From Ctenosaura bakeri (Eukaryota; Chordata; Lepidosauria; Squamata; Iguanidae): a stretch of DNA of 64,000 bases. Position 1 is the stretch's first letter. Every line of letters starts with the position of its first letter. The notes under the pieces are model-generated. The model saw only the letters and a program-made list of their open reading frames with translations. It ran no database searches and was not told the origin of the DNA. The position numbers and the translations under genes are program-made. Positions 22,716-35,455 of this stretch are shown piece by piece. The stretch lies in assembly GCA_948474755.1 (NCBI GenBank), contig CAOLHI010001433.1, forward strand, positions 62,001-126,000, given 5' to 3'.

Positions 22716-24095
22716 GCTGTGATGAGTCTGCCCAAGTCTTGAGTCCCTCAGGAAAGAGCTTTTCTGTTCCTCCATCCTTACAGGCCTGTCTGGTGAGAAA
22801 ATAGGGAGACGGGGCCTTCTCAGTGGCTGCCCCCAGAAATTATGAAATTATCTTTTCTGTCTCAGCCCCTGGAAATTTCTGCCGGTCAAAGCAGACGCTA
22901 CTGGACTGACTTGGCCAAAGACGGCCTTGGCATAAGGCAGCTTCTGAGTTACCTGTGTTTAATATCCTCATCGTTTCAAGGCAGCTAATGATAAAAATAA
23001 CTCAAATCCATCCCACAGTTGCTTAGTTCTTGATGCTAATGTGAGTAATAGGAGTTCTGCACCTGCGTGGTAGAGCCTTATGAAGGAGTATATCTACTCC
23101 TGTTTCCTTAAGGTAGAAATAATGCAGAGCTTGCAGAAGTTACTCTTTTGGGACTGCAGTTCCCAGCCAGCATTGGTATAGAAGAGAGAATATGTGTCTT
23201 ATTTTCCTTCCTCTGCCAGAAGCTTCTCTTGTGTGATCGTGACAGACATTAGTGGACGCTGAAGGCTATTAATTGTTTGTGAGAACAAAGCCTCGTTCGG
23301 GCGTAGAGAGACGTCTCCAGACTGGAACACATTCCTGTCCGTTTGCAGAAATCTTTGTCAGCAAACAGATCCTAGCTTAAGGTATTGCTTTAGGCTGGCC
23401 CTGCAAAATGTCACAAGAGCCCCGTGCGGGGAGCGGTCGGAGCCAGCAGGCTTCCTTGGCGCTTGTCACAAGACTCGCAGGTGTGTCTCTCGGCTGATGC
23501 CTTTGGGGCGCAGCATCATTACCCTGTGTCTGCTGCTATTTTTTGCACCTTGGGCCTTGACCTCTAAACAGCTGTGACTTTTAGCCCACAGCGGAGGGAG
23601 AGGCGTGCAGGTTCCTTTTCACACCCCACTGGGGCTGGGCTACCTCTTTGGCTCCTGCTGAGTCACAAAATACCTGACGTGTTGGTTCACCACTGTGTGG
23701 GCGGGAGAGCGGGGCAAGTGCGTTCCAGCCATGGGGTGCAGAATGTGGGTTTCCCGTCTGGCTTGCCGCTTCCCGCTTGCCACCTTTTCCTCTCCTTGCA
23801 TCCCTCCTCTGGGTTGGCTCCGTGAGGCGCGGAGGCGACCTTAGGAGGAGCTGTTCTTGCTTTGCCAGAACAGGTATAACATTCTAGGTGTTGGTGTAAG
23901 GTTGCGGCCACGCAAGCAGGGTGGGGCCCCGTTGTGCAAATGGTTTGCAAATATCCCAGAATTGCTCTTTGGCTCAGAGAAAACTGAGGGTTCCTGTCTG
24001 GGCGGAGAGCTTCTCCATGGCTCGCCTGTGTTCTGTTATTTATTCTATTAATTTCTGTCTTGCTCTTTTCTTAATAAGTGGACCCACGGGTTGTG

Positions 24096-24262
24096 TGTTG
24101 TTGCTGTGTGCCTTCAAGTAGTACCTGACCTATGGTGACCTTACAATTTCCGGGTTACAGTGACCTTAAGGCAAACCTATCACAGGGTTTCTGGGCTGAG
24201 AGTATGTGACACACCCAAGGACACCCAGTAGGTTTCTGTAGCTGAGCAAGGAATTGAACTTA
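24096..24262 (-). repeat. tRNA-derived SINE
   Basis: GTTGTTGCTGTGTGCCTTCA at the start is the reverse of the SINE tail. The body continues to GCTGAGCAAGGAATTGAA. Confidence 0.75.
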
Positions 24263-24411
24263 CAAATTATTCAAACCAATACAGAGAAAAAAGAAAGCCA
24301 TACAAAAACAAAAGCTATTTAGCTGTTTAAAAAAACAAAATCAGTTGAACAATCTGTAGAGTTAAAGCCATTTAAAAATGTCATAGAAGGCCATATAAAA
24401 ATCAATGTGCA

Positions 24412-24640
24412 GTCTATCCATCATATCTGCAGATTCTGTATCCACAGATTCAACAGAGACTTGAAAATATTTTTAAAAAATTCCAAAAAGCAAACTTTAA
24501 TGTTGCCCTTTTATATAAGGGGTGCCGTTTTACTGCACTATGGTACGTAAATGGGATTTGAGCTTCCATGAATTTTGGTATCCGTGGTGGGGAGGAATTC
24601 AGGAGCCAAACCCCAGCGGATACTGAGAGCCCCCTGTCAT
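24412..24640 (+). mobile_element. Tigger/MER2-like MITE
   Basis: It shares with 26040-26263 the sequence GGATTCTGTATCC...GGATTCAAC, CAAACTTTAAT and TTTTATATAAG, then the inverted end GGTATCCGTGG. The 5' end is worn. Tc1/mariner-type. Confidence 0.7.
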
Positions 24641-24658
24641 CGTTCAGCGCTTTATTAG

Positions 24659-24880
24659 AGAGCCAGTTTGATGTAGTGGTTTGAGTGCTGGACTATGACC
24701 CTGGGTTTGGATCTTTGTTCATCCTCAGAAACTTTAGGCAAGGCACACACTCTCAGCTTTGAAGGAAAGCCATGGTGAACCTCTGCCCAGTAAGTATTGC
24801 CAAGAAAACTCCACAACAGTTTTGTCTGAGGGTCTCTATGAGTCAGAAAGGACTTGAAGCAAGCAGCAAAGCGCCACTGA
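24659..24880 (+). repeat. tRNA-derived SINE
   Basis: GAGCCAGTTTGATGTAGTGG opens it and GGACTTGAAGCAAGCAGCAA closes it. Confidence 0.8.
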
Positions 24881-25552
24881 AAGACCATGACGGTCCTTTC
24901 TGAAAACCTGCTGCAACAGGAACCTTTTTAGTTGCCCGCAGAAGGAGAGGCATCGGCAAAGTCTGGGAGCAGCCACTGGGAAGGCCCTCTCACTTCTTCC
25001 CTTGGAATGAACCTGGGAAGTTGGTGGGACTGAGGAAAGGGCCTCCCCCAAGGTCTCAGAACTCAGGCAGGCTCCTAGAGGGAGATCCGTTCCTTCGGAC
25101 CGCCCGGGCCTGAGTAGTGTAGCCTTTTAAGAAACAAACAGACCCTTTGCCAAGCATTCCTTGCCTTCATAAGTATGAAATCCAGTCCTGGATTAATTGG
25201 TGAGGCCCCTGGTGGGAATGGTTTGTGGCTTTTGCTGGCGGGTGCGGGCCGGGCGCAAGTTTTTGGAAAGCTCTGCTAACCTAATTATGCTTTGTTTATG
25301 GACCCTTATCTTACCCCTGGCTGCTCCAGCCCAGGCTGGCTGCAAAGAGAGGGCTCTTCTTCGGGTGCCAAAATATCTTCAGGCGGGTTGCTCTGTGTTC
25401 TTTAACCAGGACCTGGTGTCCAGGGAGGGAGGCCTTGAACTGTTATGTGTTGCTGAGCAAAACGGTCAGAGGAACGAGCAAGTAATCCCACAGTAAACAT
25501 TAATGTAGTTCTGTTGGGCTGGATCAAAGGTCTCTGGAGCTCTTTCTGGAAA

Positions 25553-25920
25553 GCCCGTGCCTTCCAACTGTCCCAATTTGGCAGAGGCGTCCCTGATTAT
25601 CTCACTTTTTTCAGCTGCTTTTGAAATGTCCCGGTTTCTCTTAGCTTCTTTCCTCCTTTGTACTCAGTTTCCTTCAGTTGCTGCAAGCTGAGTTCAAACT
25701 GCAAAACTAGTTTCTACTCAGTTGACTTGGCAGGGGGAAGAGGAGACGAGGAGCTGGAATCTTGCCCCTCCCTGTAGGCCGAGGCAAAAGCAATCTGCTG
25801 CCGTTTTTCCTAGCTGGGCTGTTTTCGTCATTCATAACTTTTGCCATTTCAACCACACTCTGATGGGGCCGCGCATCCCCCAATTTTAATCTGTGAAACG
25901 TTGGAGAGTGTGGAAGCCCT
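25553..25920 (+). repeat. Dispersed repeat (family D), forward copy
   Basis: It starts TTCCAACTGTCCCAATTTGG and shows AATGTCCCGGTTTCTCTTAG and GTTGCTGCAAGCTGAGTTCA. It aligns over about 350 bases with 29385-29735. Confidence 0.65.
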
Positions 25921-26039
25921 CCTTTTTTGAGGCCTTGGCATTTGGTAGTTAAAGTTAGACTGCTGCTGGGCATGGAGGTTCTGTTCTGGTATTATGCTGC
26001 AGGGACCATGGGAAATGTAACTTTACAAGAGACTCAGTA

Positions 26040-26263
26040 CAGTTGGCCCTCCATATCTACGGATTCTGTATCCGTGGATTCAACCAGCCGTGGCTTGAAA
26101 ATATTTAAAAAAAAAACCCAAAAGCAAACTTTAATTCTACCATTTTATATAAGAGATGCCGTTGTATTACATTGTTGTACATAATGGGACTTAAGCGTCC
26201 AAGAATTTTGGTATCTGCAAGGAGTCCTGGAACCAAACTTTTGTGGATATTGAGGGCCTGCTG
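26040..26263 (+). mobile_element. Tigger/MER2-like MITE, complete
   Basis: 224 bases flanked by TA on both sides (26038-26039 and 26264-26265). Terminal inverted repeats are CAGTTGGCCCTCCATATC and its degenerate reverse (GGATATTGAGGGCCTGCTG). TA duplication and these ends are typical of Tc1/mariner elements. Confidence 0.85.
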
Positions 26264-27803
26264 TAACTTTTGTTAGTAACTTAACAGCTATCTCACAGAA
26301 AGTGGCCAGTTCAAAGAATGTGCAGCCCCGTTGGCACTCTCTTGGCCATGACCGTCAGTGGATCTCCAGATGCCAGTGAGTAGGATTTCTGCTCAGATGT
26401 TAAATTTAGTTTAAATATTGGATAGATTTCATAATTCTGACAAGGAAGGGAGGAGCCCTTGCTGAAGGCAGGAACCTGTGTTTTGTCCTAGCTGCAACCT
26501 GAAATCTCTTTTGTCCCCGGCAGAGTCTTATCTAATTAAGGCTGCCTAACACCTCCGGCACTCCACCTTAAGGCTGTTAACGAACTATAGGCTTTCGAGC
26601 TCCACGACCGACATCATGTCCAATTCTTTCTCTGCCCCTTTCGGCTTTCCTTTTCTGGTCTTATGTCCAGCCTGAGGTTGAGTTCTGGAGAATTTCAAAT
26701 CCTTTCTCGCTGTTTCAGATTATCCCCTGCTCTGGCTTTTGTGTTTGTGTGTGGCCCAAGCACGCAAGTGGACGGTGAAGCCATTGACGGAGCAGGGGAG
26801 ATGCTCGGCCTCTGTGATTCCGTCCTGTTCCCTCCTCCGGGAAGAAGGCAAGAGGAGAGGAACCGACGAAAGGCAGGGTTCTGCTTTTCTGACTGTGCTC
26901 TGGTCACTCACCCATCACGTGAGCAGGGGGTGACTGTATCTGAAAGTGCTCGGGCCCAGATTATCTGAAAGACCGCTGCCTCCCTCTATGAGCCTGCCAG
27001 AGTCTTAAGATCTTTGGTTGGGGGCTTTCCCTTGCACCACCACCCTACGTCCGTTGGGTGGGGACAGGGGAGAGAGCCTTCTTGGTGGCAGCTCCTAGGC
27101 TCTGATGCTCACTTCTGCAAGAGACTCTTTTAACTGCATTTTAACTCTTTAATCAGCAGGTTTCTGGCTTTGTTTGGTTTTAGCCTTGTTTTAAGCCATC
27201 CTGGGTCCTGCGCCGGGACATAAAAAAATGCTCTTAACTGTACTGTCATAATTTTTTTCACTTTGGCCTCCAAGGGCCTCTTGGCTTTCAGCCTTTCTGG
27301 GAGGCAGAATCCCAGCAGGATGGTAAGAAGATGTTTCTGCCTGGTGCCTTCTAGTGGGTGAATTTCCCTTCCTACTTCTTCAAAAATGCAGGCTCTTGAA
27401 AGGGCCTCTGTTCTTGCCGTCAGGAGATGCGACTTCTCTTTCCTCCCGCGGCTCAAACTGAAGTAGAGCTAAAGTGGCTAACAAAGGGGACCCCTTTTGA
27501 TAAATCGCCTGCAGGGAGCCCCTCGGTAAGTCGGCTCCTTCTCTCCAGGGTGACCCTTGGGTGAAGGAGGTGCTGAGTTAGAGAGAGATGGCTTTCTTTG
27601 GCCAGCCCAAGAGCGGCAGAGCTTCTTCAGCTCCTGAGAGAGGCCTCTGTTCCTTCAACAAAGGCCTTTGTCCGCAGGGTGGACGGCTCCGGCGTTCCAA
27701 GTACGGCTTCCTTAAAGCCGGGCTTCATACCCACAAACCCTCTGTCGTTCAAGAGCTCTTCAGTGAGTAGGGAGTGATAACTCTTGCTGATGGAAGTTAG
27801 CAT

Positions 27804-27900
27804 TACAGGTCGAGTATCCCTTATCTGAAATGCTTGGGACCAGAACTGTTTTGGATTTTGGATTTTTTTTTTAGATTTTGGAATATCTATATTTGCACAT
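27804..27900. mobile_element. Tigger-like DNA transposon fragment
   Basis: CAGGTCGAGTATCCCTTATC then GAAATGCTTGGGACCAGAA is the well-known end of a Tigger family. It is truncated by the family C element that follows. Confidence 0.7.
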
Positions 27901-28230
27901 ACAGGCTTCCTCCACTTATCTGATAGGTTACTGACCGGAGCACTGTTGGAAAACAGAATTGCTTGTAAAGCAGAACCCATGCACTGTACTGTAGAGGGTG
28001 TGGAGGACTCAGAGAGGCTCACTTGGCACCATCTGCATGCCTGTTGCTTGCAAAATCTCTCGGCTCCAGTGCCCCCCCCCAGCTCTCTTTGCAAGCAGCA
28101 TGCACACGTGAGCAGTTCTAAGTGAGCTTCTGTAGGTAAGAAGAATTGATGAAAGAGCAGAACCCCCATAGAATTAATGGAACTTGTCCTTAGTTTGGAA
28201 GCTTCGCAAGAGTGAGTTGTCACCCCCTCC
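27900..28230. mobile_element. MITE-like element, family C
   Basis: It starts ACAGGCTTCCTCCACTTATC and ends near AATTAATGGAACTTGTCCTT, matching the element at 20220-20560 throughout. Confidence 0.6.
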
Positions 28231-29384
28231 CCATTTTCTTTTGCAGCTAAACTCAGCTGAGATTGGAAATCAGTTTGGCAATAAATCTCCCTGGCTAGCC
28301 TTGGGCAAGTTGTTATCCCTGAGCTCACCATACTGGCTGGCTGTGAAGATCATGTTCCTCTCTAAGCTTTTGGGGCTAACAGCATCTGTCGGAGGCTGAA
28401 GATCTATGCTCATTGCTGGATGCATGTGAAATGCCCTGGGTTCAAACCTAGGCTTCTCTCAGGAGGGCTGGGAAGAGTCCTGCCTGTGACCTTGGAAGAT
28501 TTTTACCAGTCCTAGTTGGGAGCTGAGCGGTCTTCAGTCTGACTGAGTTGAAGGTGGCTGGCTCTGCCTTCTCATCAATGGTTTTTGAAAGCCCCCTCTC
28601 TTGCAAAGGTTGTTTGCTAGGTGGCATTCTGGAGACAGCTGTTAAGGACCTCTGTGGACAGACAAAGCTCACTGCTTATCTCTTTGGATTTGTCTGGCAG
28701 AAAAAAATATCATTAGTGCAAGGATGTACTCACCTGGTTGCCCTGGCTCGTAGAAATTCTCTCCGGGCAACTAGGCTGTTTACCGTGTGCCAAAGTAGCT
28801 GTCACCAATGACCAATGTGGTTGTGTGTGGGCAAGTGGGCCCTACAGGTGTGTGTGTGTGTGTGTGACAGAGGAAGGCCAAGTTGTGGGCTTGTACGCAA
28901 TTCTGCAGCACATACATTCTGGGTTGTTGATTAACTGTTGTTGGTCTTGAAAGAGAAAAGCAGCCCAGAGCTGCTCACAGGAGAATAGACTGGCCTTGTG
29001 AGTAAGCCCACAGAATTTTCTAGCCTGCGAGAAAAGAAATTACGCGGGCGTTTGGGGCTGGCAGAGGAGGTGTGGAGGTCAGTGCACCACCTCTTCTTCC
29101 ATTTCCATACTGTGTATGGAAGGAGGCGGCTTCCCTTCTGTTGCAGTCCACTTGGTTTCTATGCTGGGTGTAGACGTGGGGTGGAGCATTCTCCCCTCCT
29201 CGGCGAGCCCACTTCCGCACCTACACAGAATTCCTTATCACACGTGGCTGCCAGTCTTGCACTGGAGTGCGTATCTGGAAAAGATGGTCTTCCGCTGAAC
29301 TGGTTGGAATACATACTTCAGAGACCAGATCTTGGGAACACAGGGAGTTGCCTTAAACAAGTTTGGCCTATCCTTTTAGAGTAG

Positions 29385-29735
29385 CGGACCTTCTAACTGT
29401 CCCAATTTAGCAGGGACAGTCCTGATTAATGCTCTGTCATTCCCCTGTTTTTAAAAAAGTCCTGGTTTCTCTCTCTCCTCCCTCTTCCCCAGCCAACTTC
29501 AATTCCTGCAAACTGAGTTCAAAGTACAGAAGTAGTTTGTAACTCAGTGTCGGGAGAGGAGGGAAGCGGGCAGAATCTTGCTCTTCCCAATAGCCTCAGG
29601 AAACAGCAAGCTGCTGCCATTTGTGTGTCCTTCCTCATTCATTAATTTTCTATCCTGACCAAGTTCTGATGTTGCTTGGCCACATATGTCCTGTTTTCCA
29701 TGTGTTAAATGTTGGAAGGCATGGAGCAGTGCCAT
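29385..29735 (+). repeat. Dispersed repeat (family D), forward copy
   Basis: It runs from ACCTTCTAACTGTCCCAATT to ATGTGTTAAATGTTGGAAGG. It ends about 140 bases before the MYO18A exon 2 acceptor. Confidence 0.65.
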
Positions 29736-29870
29736 CTCCACTGACTTGAAGCCGCTGGCCAGGCTCTTAAGGAGAAAAGGATCTTTCCTGGAGACTGTCT
29801 ACATGTGAGAGGTTTCTTTTAAAAAGGCCATCTATTTATTTATCTATTTGTTTTTGTGTTTTTACCACAG

Positions 29871-30953
29871 GGATAGTGGCAGGAACCAGAGTTTGGACCC
29901 ACTGGAGATTCCCAGCCAACTACCGCTGAACCTGGGACTCTCCCAGGATTGCGTTCCACCATGTTCCACTTGATGAAGAAGGACAGAGATGGGTCCCGAC
30001 GGGAGAAGAAGGAGAAGAAGGAGAAAAAGGAGCGGATGTCGGCTGCCGAGCTGAAGAGTCTGGAAGAGATGAGTCTGCGGCGGGGCTTCTTCAACCTCAA
30101 CCGATCCTCCAAGAGGGACTCCAAGGGCCGGCTGGAGATCTCCAATCCCATCCCCATCAAGGTGGCAAGCGGCTCGGACCTCCACCTGACAGACATTGAC
30201 TCGGACAGCAACCGAGGGAGTGTCATCCTGGATTCGGGGCACCTCAGCACGGCCAGCTCCAGCGATGACCTCAAGGTGGACGATGGCAACTTCAAAGGGT
30301 CGGTGCTCCAGCGAGCCGCCAAGTTCGGTTCGCTGGCCAAGCAGAACTCCCAGATGATTGTCAAGAGGTTTTCCTTCTCGCAGAAGAGCCGGGACGAGAG
30401 CGCCTCGGAAACCTCCACCCCCTCGGAGCACTCGGCTGCTCCTTCCCCACAGGTAGAAACGCGGACGCTGGAGGTTCAGCTCGCCAGACAAGGCGGGCCG
30501 GCTTTGCCGTCCACCTCGCGAACCAGGCTGCCAGAGGTCGTCAGCAAGAGGTTCCCGGCCGAGCTGAAGCTGCCTCCGGTGGTGCCTCCACGGCCGCCTG
30601 TGCCCAGGCAGCTGGAGCTCCAGCGCCGCAACACGGGAGACTTTGGTTTCTCGCTGCGACGCACCACCATGCTGGACCGGGCTGCCGACGGGCAAGTATA
30701 CAGGCGGGTGGTACATTTTGCTGAACCGGGGGCCGGGACCAAGGATCTGGCCCTGGGCTTGGTGCCTGGTGACCGGCTGGTGGAGATCAACGGCCGCAAC
30801 GTGGAAAATAAGTCCCGGGACGAGATTGTGGAGATGATCCGGCAGTCGGGGGAGACGGTACGCCTGAAAGTGCAGCCCATCTTGGAGCTGAGCGAACTGA
30901 GCCACTGCTGGCTGCGGAGCGGGGAGGGCCTGCACCATCAAGCAGCCTTTGAG
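29871..30953 (+). CDS. MYO18A: MYO18A exon 2: KE-rich N-terminus and PDZ domain (alpha isoform)
   Basis: Myosin XVIIIA is an actin-binding myosin-2-like protein with little motor activity that links actin to the Golgi and to stress-fibre-type assemblies. This exon encodes its alpha-specific N-terminus. It follows a T-rich acceptor ending ACCACAG and opens with a 90-base leader. The start ATG is 29961-29963 in the context CCACCATG; 331 codons run to the donor TTTGAG|GTTAGT in phase 0. Residues 6-25 are the lysine/glutamate (KE) stretch. The PDZ domain spans about 218-305, with its ligand loop GDFGF at 226-230 and the helix region [13 protein letters not shown]. The stretch around residues 55-100 is almost unchanged from mammals (recognised, not computed). 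A more 5' in-frame TTG is not the start. Confidence 0.97.
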
Positions 30954-31870
30954 GTTAGTAGGCCCATTCTCCGGGCTGCAGAGAGTCACACGATGCCGTG
31001 GCTTGTCTGCTTTCTGACCCACAGGTCCAAAATGATCCTGTGTTCTCTCTTCTTCCTTGGGTTATTACAGTGTCTGAACACAGCTGCTGAATCTGAAACT
31101 GTGGGCCTTTCGGCTTTATGTGTGTGTTAGTAAGTGTGTGTTTTGTATGCCTTGTTTCACAAAAAGTTGATGGATGCAAAATTTTTCTAGGAAGTAAGTT
31201 CTGTTCTGTTCTGTTCAGTGCTGACATTTCATGTGAAGACAGTGCATACATGTTTTACGTTTAATAATACTTTTGGTGAAAATGAAACTTGAGTCTAGAT
31301 CGTAGTGGGATGTTTTCTACCAAACCCTGATGGCTGGACTCTTCATTGCTGGATATTTTGGGGGGGGGTGTATGAAAATTTTTGTTTGGAATTTTACAGT
31401 TAACCCTTTGTATTTAAGGTGGTTTAACACATCAAGCATCCTCACTCTCTGCAGCTATTTCTCGTTCATAGGGGTGTGTGTTCCTTTTTCTCTTTCTGTT
31501 GAGCATTCTTCAGAATTTTCTGCTTGAGCTGATCTTTTCCCATCCTAGACCTAATGTTTTGCTTGTTGCAAAAGGGCTTCTTCTATCAGCATTTTCCAAG
31601 AAAAATACAGTATAGGAGCTATATTCAGACCCTAGATTTGTTGGCCCTTCCTGTGGCAGAAACAGATACAGAAGGACAGATACATAAACCTCCAAAGACC
31701 GTCACAAAAGCGTTGACAAAGAATGTTAAAGAATGTAATAACAAAGTAAATGAGGGTAATGTTAACAGTCAATATGGATAAGAAACAAATAGGAATAGAT
31801 ATGATCTAAATATAACGCTACAACTTTCAACCAATAAGAAAACTTACGTAGAACATTGGCAATAGAGGTA

Positions 31871-32356
31871 CAGTTGGCCCTCCGCTTTTGCTGGGGTTAG
31901 GGGCACAGGACCCCTGTAAAAGTGGAAAAATTGCAAATATCAAAGTGTGTGTGTGTCTGTGGGAAGAGAGCTGAGGCACAGTGGGGAGAACAGACACCCA
32001 GGGTCCAAAACAGGTCAGGGAAAGGAGAGGGAAAGGGGATGGGTGGGCATGGAGGCCCTACACTCCCTCTCTCATGCCCATCTCCTTCCTTGGGTGGATG
32101 TGGGGCATCAAGAGAGGGTTAGTGGTGCTGAGAAATGGACTGTGAGCTGTCCTTAGGTGGCCAGGCAGAGGCTGGTGGAAGAGGAGGAGGAGGATCGGAG
32201 GCTGGTTTTTAAAGGACTGTGCTGTCTGATTGGAGCCTCCGAGAACACAGGTTCCCCCAGAAAAGTAGCCCCTGAGGTGAGGGAAGCAGGGGTTGGAGAA
32301 ACTCATAAGTAACTGAATCTGTGAAAGTTAAACCTGCAAACGTGGAGGGCTGGCTG
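31871..32356 (+). mobile_element. Tigger-like MITE, family B (long copy)
   Basis: Ends are CAGTTGGCCCTCCGCTTTTG and the reverse AAACGTGGAGGGCTGGCTG, 486 bases apart. A TA dinucleotide precedes the left end. The interior (GTGGAAAAATTGCAAATATC, GGGAAAGGAGAGGGAAAGGG-like) is shared with 53403-53700. Confidence 0.75.
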
Positions 32357-34949
32357 TGTTACATATATAGCAGGAAAATCAAAATGCAAAAAGCTGCCTC
32401 TGAACTTAAATGTAACAAGGAAAAAGAGTATAAAATGAATGAAGGTTGTGACAATGCAAAAATGCAAGTCCAGTTTGGTAAGAACAAACTCCAGCTGTGG
32501 GCAGAATGGAAGAGCTGCCGTCCGGGTACTTGGTCTGTTAACTGGCAAACATGGAACAAACTGCTAACATAATCGTGTGACAGTCTTTTGTGGTTTGTGA
32601 TCCTTCCTGTGAGCCAGCGCTTGCACAGTGGGAGGACTGCCCCACCGGGGCAGGGGCAAACTATAAAGTCTTTAAGAGTACCTGTCGGGAGGCATAAGTA
32701 GCAACCTAATAGGGAGGTGACCCATATTCTCCTGGCTGAGAGCAGCACCCTTGGTTAGCCACACCGCCGCTTGCTTGAGTGCGTCTGTTTGCACCAGCAG
32801 GATCACTTTAAATCTCTTCAAAATCCCCAGGGTCTCAGGGGAGAAAACTTAAGTCTGCCTTGCGGCCTTGGACAAAACCCGCCAGAGCCTTCCTTCTCAC
32901 TGCAGGAATAAATGTGCCCTGTTTTCAAACGAAAGGGAAGTGCATGGTGTTTACAGCTCTCGAGTGGAGTGTGCAGCCGGCACTGTTGAAAAACGGATGC
33001 CAGAAAAGCTGCCAACAGGGCTCCCGGCACAGGTGCTGGGAGGAGGCATGGTAGAGTGGGAACTGGCAGGATCCAAGAGGGATCCTCAAGTGGAGAGGAA
33101 GCTTTCCTTGAAATCACCAAGCACAGGGGCCAAATGTGTCTGCCATGCAGCTACAGCCACAGTGGCGGTGGTGGAAGGACAGCATGGGTAGAAGACCTTC
33201 AGCTTCCCCTCCCTGATGTGGGATTCTGGGTGGTCTCCCCCACCTGTATGCCATGTCCTAAGTCCGCAACAGCATGATGCACAGATGGAATGTGATTTCT
33301 GGCATAGAATTTAGTGTCCTGGCTTCCTCTTTTTTTTTTTTTTTAATCCTCAGAGAGAATTCTTGAGATACCATGCCTGCCTTTTTCTCCATCAGGAAAT
33401 CTTCAAGCTTGTTTGACTGCTAGGACTTCTGCCTGAGAGAACGCCTGTGTGGACCTCTCCCACCAGATCCGAATGTGCAGGCTGGCTGACTTTCCTGCTT
33501 CTCAAGACAAGGCTGTGTGGGGCTGGTGTGTGCCTCAGTTTCCTTGCAGAAGTCACAAGGAAATCGAGAGATGCAGTCAGATAGTTTTAAGCAGCTAAGT
33601 TTGAATTCCCTTCTCCTTCCCTGTTTGAAGACATAACCATTGGTCAGGATGGCAGTTTCTGGTTTTTTTGGGGGGGGCAGTATAGATGGGCAAAACACAC
33701 TGGATTGGTAGAAATTCCGAATCTGTGTGTTAAATAATCATGTTTAAAGTGGAGAAAAGTGCTTTGGCACTCTTCCTTTTCAAAGAGGTACTTGTGTTCG
33801 GTAGTTTCAGCATAAGAAGAATGCTAGAAGGAAGAGGGCAGCTGGTTTATTTTAGCACAAGCTTTTGGGCCCTTCGTTCAGCTTTGTCAGATGCAGCCCG
33901 ATGAAATATAATACAAATGCCCCAGGTATTTGAGCCGTTGCAGAGTTGCGAGGGTGCGCCTGTGTGTGCTTTGCTGTGGGGCAACTCACAAGATCTGCAC
34001 CTGATCTTCTCATGATTGGGTTCCTTGCCATTGTGGCAGGACTTCTGGCTCAAAGGCTTTGCTCGGGAGAGCCCAAGGAAGGCCCAGCGTGTCTCTTTGC
34101 TTCTTTGTTGTCTCTCTGTCTGCAGCGTTCACAAAATTTCACGCAGGTCTTGTGGTTTTTGGGGTGGGGCGGGGAGGGAGGCGGCTGTGCCAGTAGCAGC
34201 TTCTGGGCTCCGACTTTTTCTAGAATAAGGCTGCTGCTGATGAACAGCCCCTACCTTCACAGAGATGGTGATGAGCTCAGCTGCCGTTGGAACAATGTCA
34301 GATGCACGTGAGCGTAATAGCAATCTCTCCCTGCCCCTCGTGTTCCCCTGCTAACGAAGCGGTTCTGCAGAGGACACAAGCCCTTGCTATGTGGGGAGTG
34401 ATGGAGGAGCAGGAGAAACTCTCCACCCCAGAGCTCATGGCTGCTTCTTGCAAACGGGGGCCACGCTCGGCCCCCTTCCTCCCCCATTACCGTCCAGCTG
34501 GCTGCAGAACCACAGGCAACAGGCGTCCCTTTGTCCTGGCCGCGGGCGGGCATGCTGCGAGACAGCCTTTCCTTGTTTTTTGTTTTTTTTTCCATCTCGT
34601 CATCCTATTGACTCCCCATTGACGACACGGCTAGCATCTTTCAGCATGAATAGCCCTGTGGCAAACGGTCCTGTGTCGTCCCACATGCTATCTTTTAACA
34701 AAGCAGGCAGGCAGGGTTGGGAGGCATTTGAACACTCCCTCCAAGTACAAGAGCCGGCGTGTTAGGGAGTGAGCGGTGATTCTCAGCCGTTGGTCCTCTG
34801 GATGTTCTGAACCTTTGAGATTAAAACATCCATAAGTGGAGTCAGAGTTGTAGCTGCATTAATCTGTTTGAGCATAGAAAGACATAAAGGAGCCCTGTTG
34901 CATCTCTGAGACTAAATGAGAGAAAGAGATTTCTGGCCTAAGGGTTTAC

Positions 34950-35455
34950 AGATTCATTGAATCTTACAAGTTGGAAGGGACCATTTTGTCTGACCCTCTG
35001 CTCAGTGCGGGATCTCCAGGCAGAGCATCCCCCGCAGGTAGCTGTCCAGCCTCTTTCTGAAGATGTCAAGAAAAGGAGACCCCCCACCATGTCTCTAGGC
35101 AAGTGGTTCCATTTCCACACTGCTCTCACTCTCAAGAAGTTCCTTCTAATATTCAGCTGAAATCTACTCTCCTGTAAGTTAAAACCATTAGATCTAGCTC
35201 TACCCTCTCAGGCAGCAGAGAACAAGCCTGCCCCTTCCTCTCTGTGACAGGCCTTGAGATATTTAAAAAGGGCAGCCATGCCACCCCTCTGTCTTCTCTT
35301 CACGAGGCTGAAGATGCCCAGCTCCTTCAACCTCTCCTCATATGTTTGGTTCTCCATATCTCTTGACGTCCTGGTTGCCCTCCTCTGAACCTGCTCTGAT
35401 TTGTCCTGTAGCTTTCTCAAAACAGGGCACCCAGAACTGAACACAGTATTCCCGA
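34950..35455 (-). repeat. CR1 LINE 3' fragment, diverged subfamily
   Basis: The reverse CR1 layout: CATTGAATCTTACAAGTTGG, CTGTCCAGCCTCTTTCTGAA, AGAAGTTCCTTCTAATATTC and CCAGAACTGAACACAGTATT. The terminal part differs from the other CR1 copies in the window. Confidence 0.8.

Larger units (their letters stand above)
16449..29870. other. MYO18A: MYO18A intron 1
   Basis: A 13.4-kb intron between the CpG-island exon and the PDZ exon. It holds a CA-rich minisatellite, a long stretch rich in alternating TG/CA/CG (17,640-19,480), seven tRNA-derived SINEs, two MER2-like MITEs, two family C elements, two family D repeats and a (GT)n run (28849-28866). No further coding exon was recognised. Confidence 0.6.

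Noticed and set aside
29862..31022. 386-codon open frame on the minus strand over MYO18A exon 2
   Set aside because: It is the antisense shadow of a GC-rich coding exon; the plus strand encodes the recognised KE/PDZ protein with correct splice sites.
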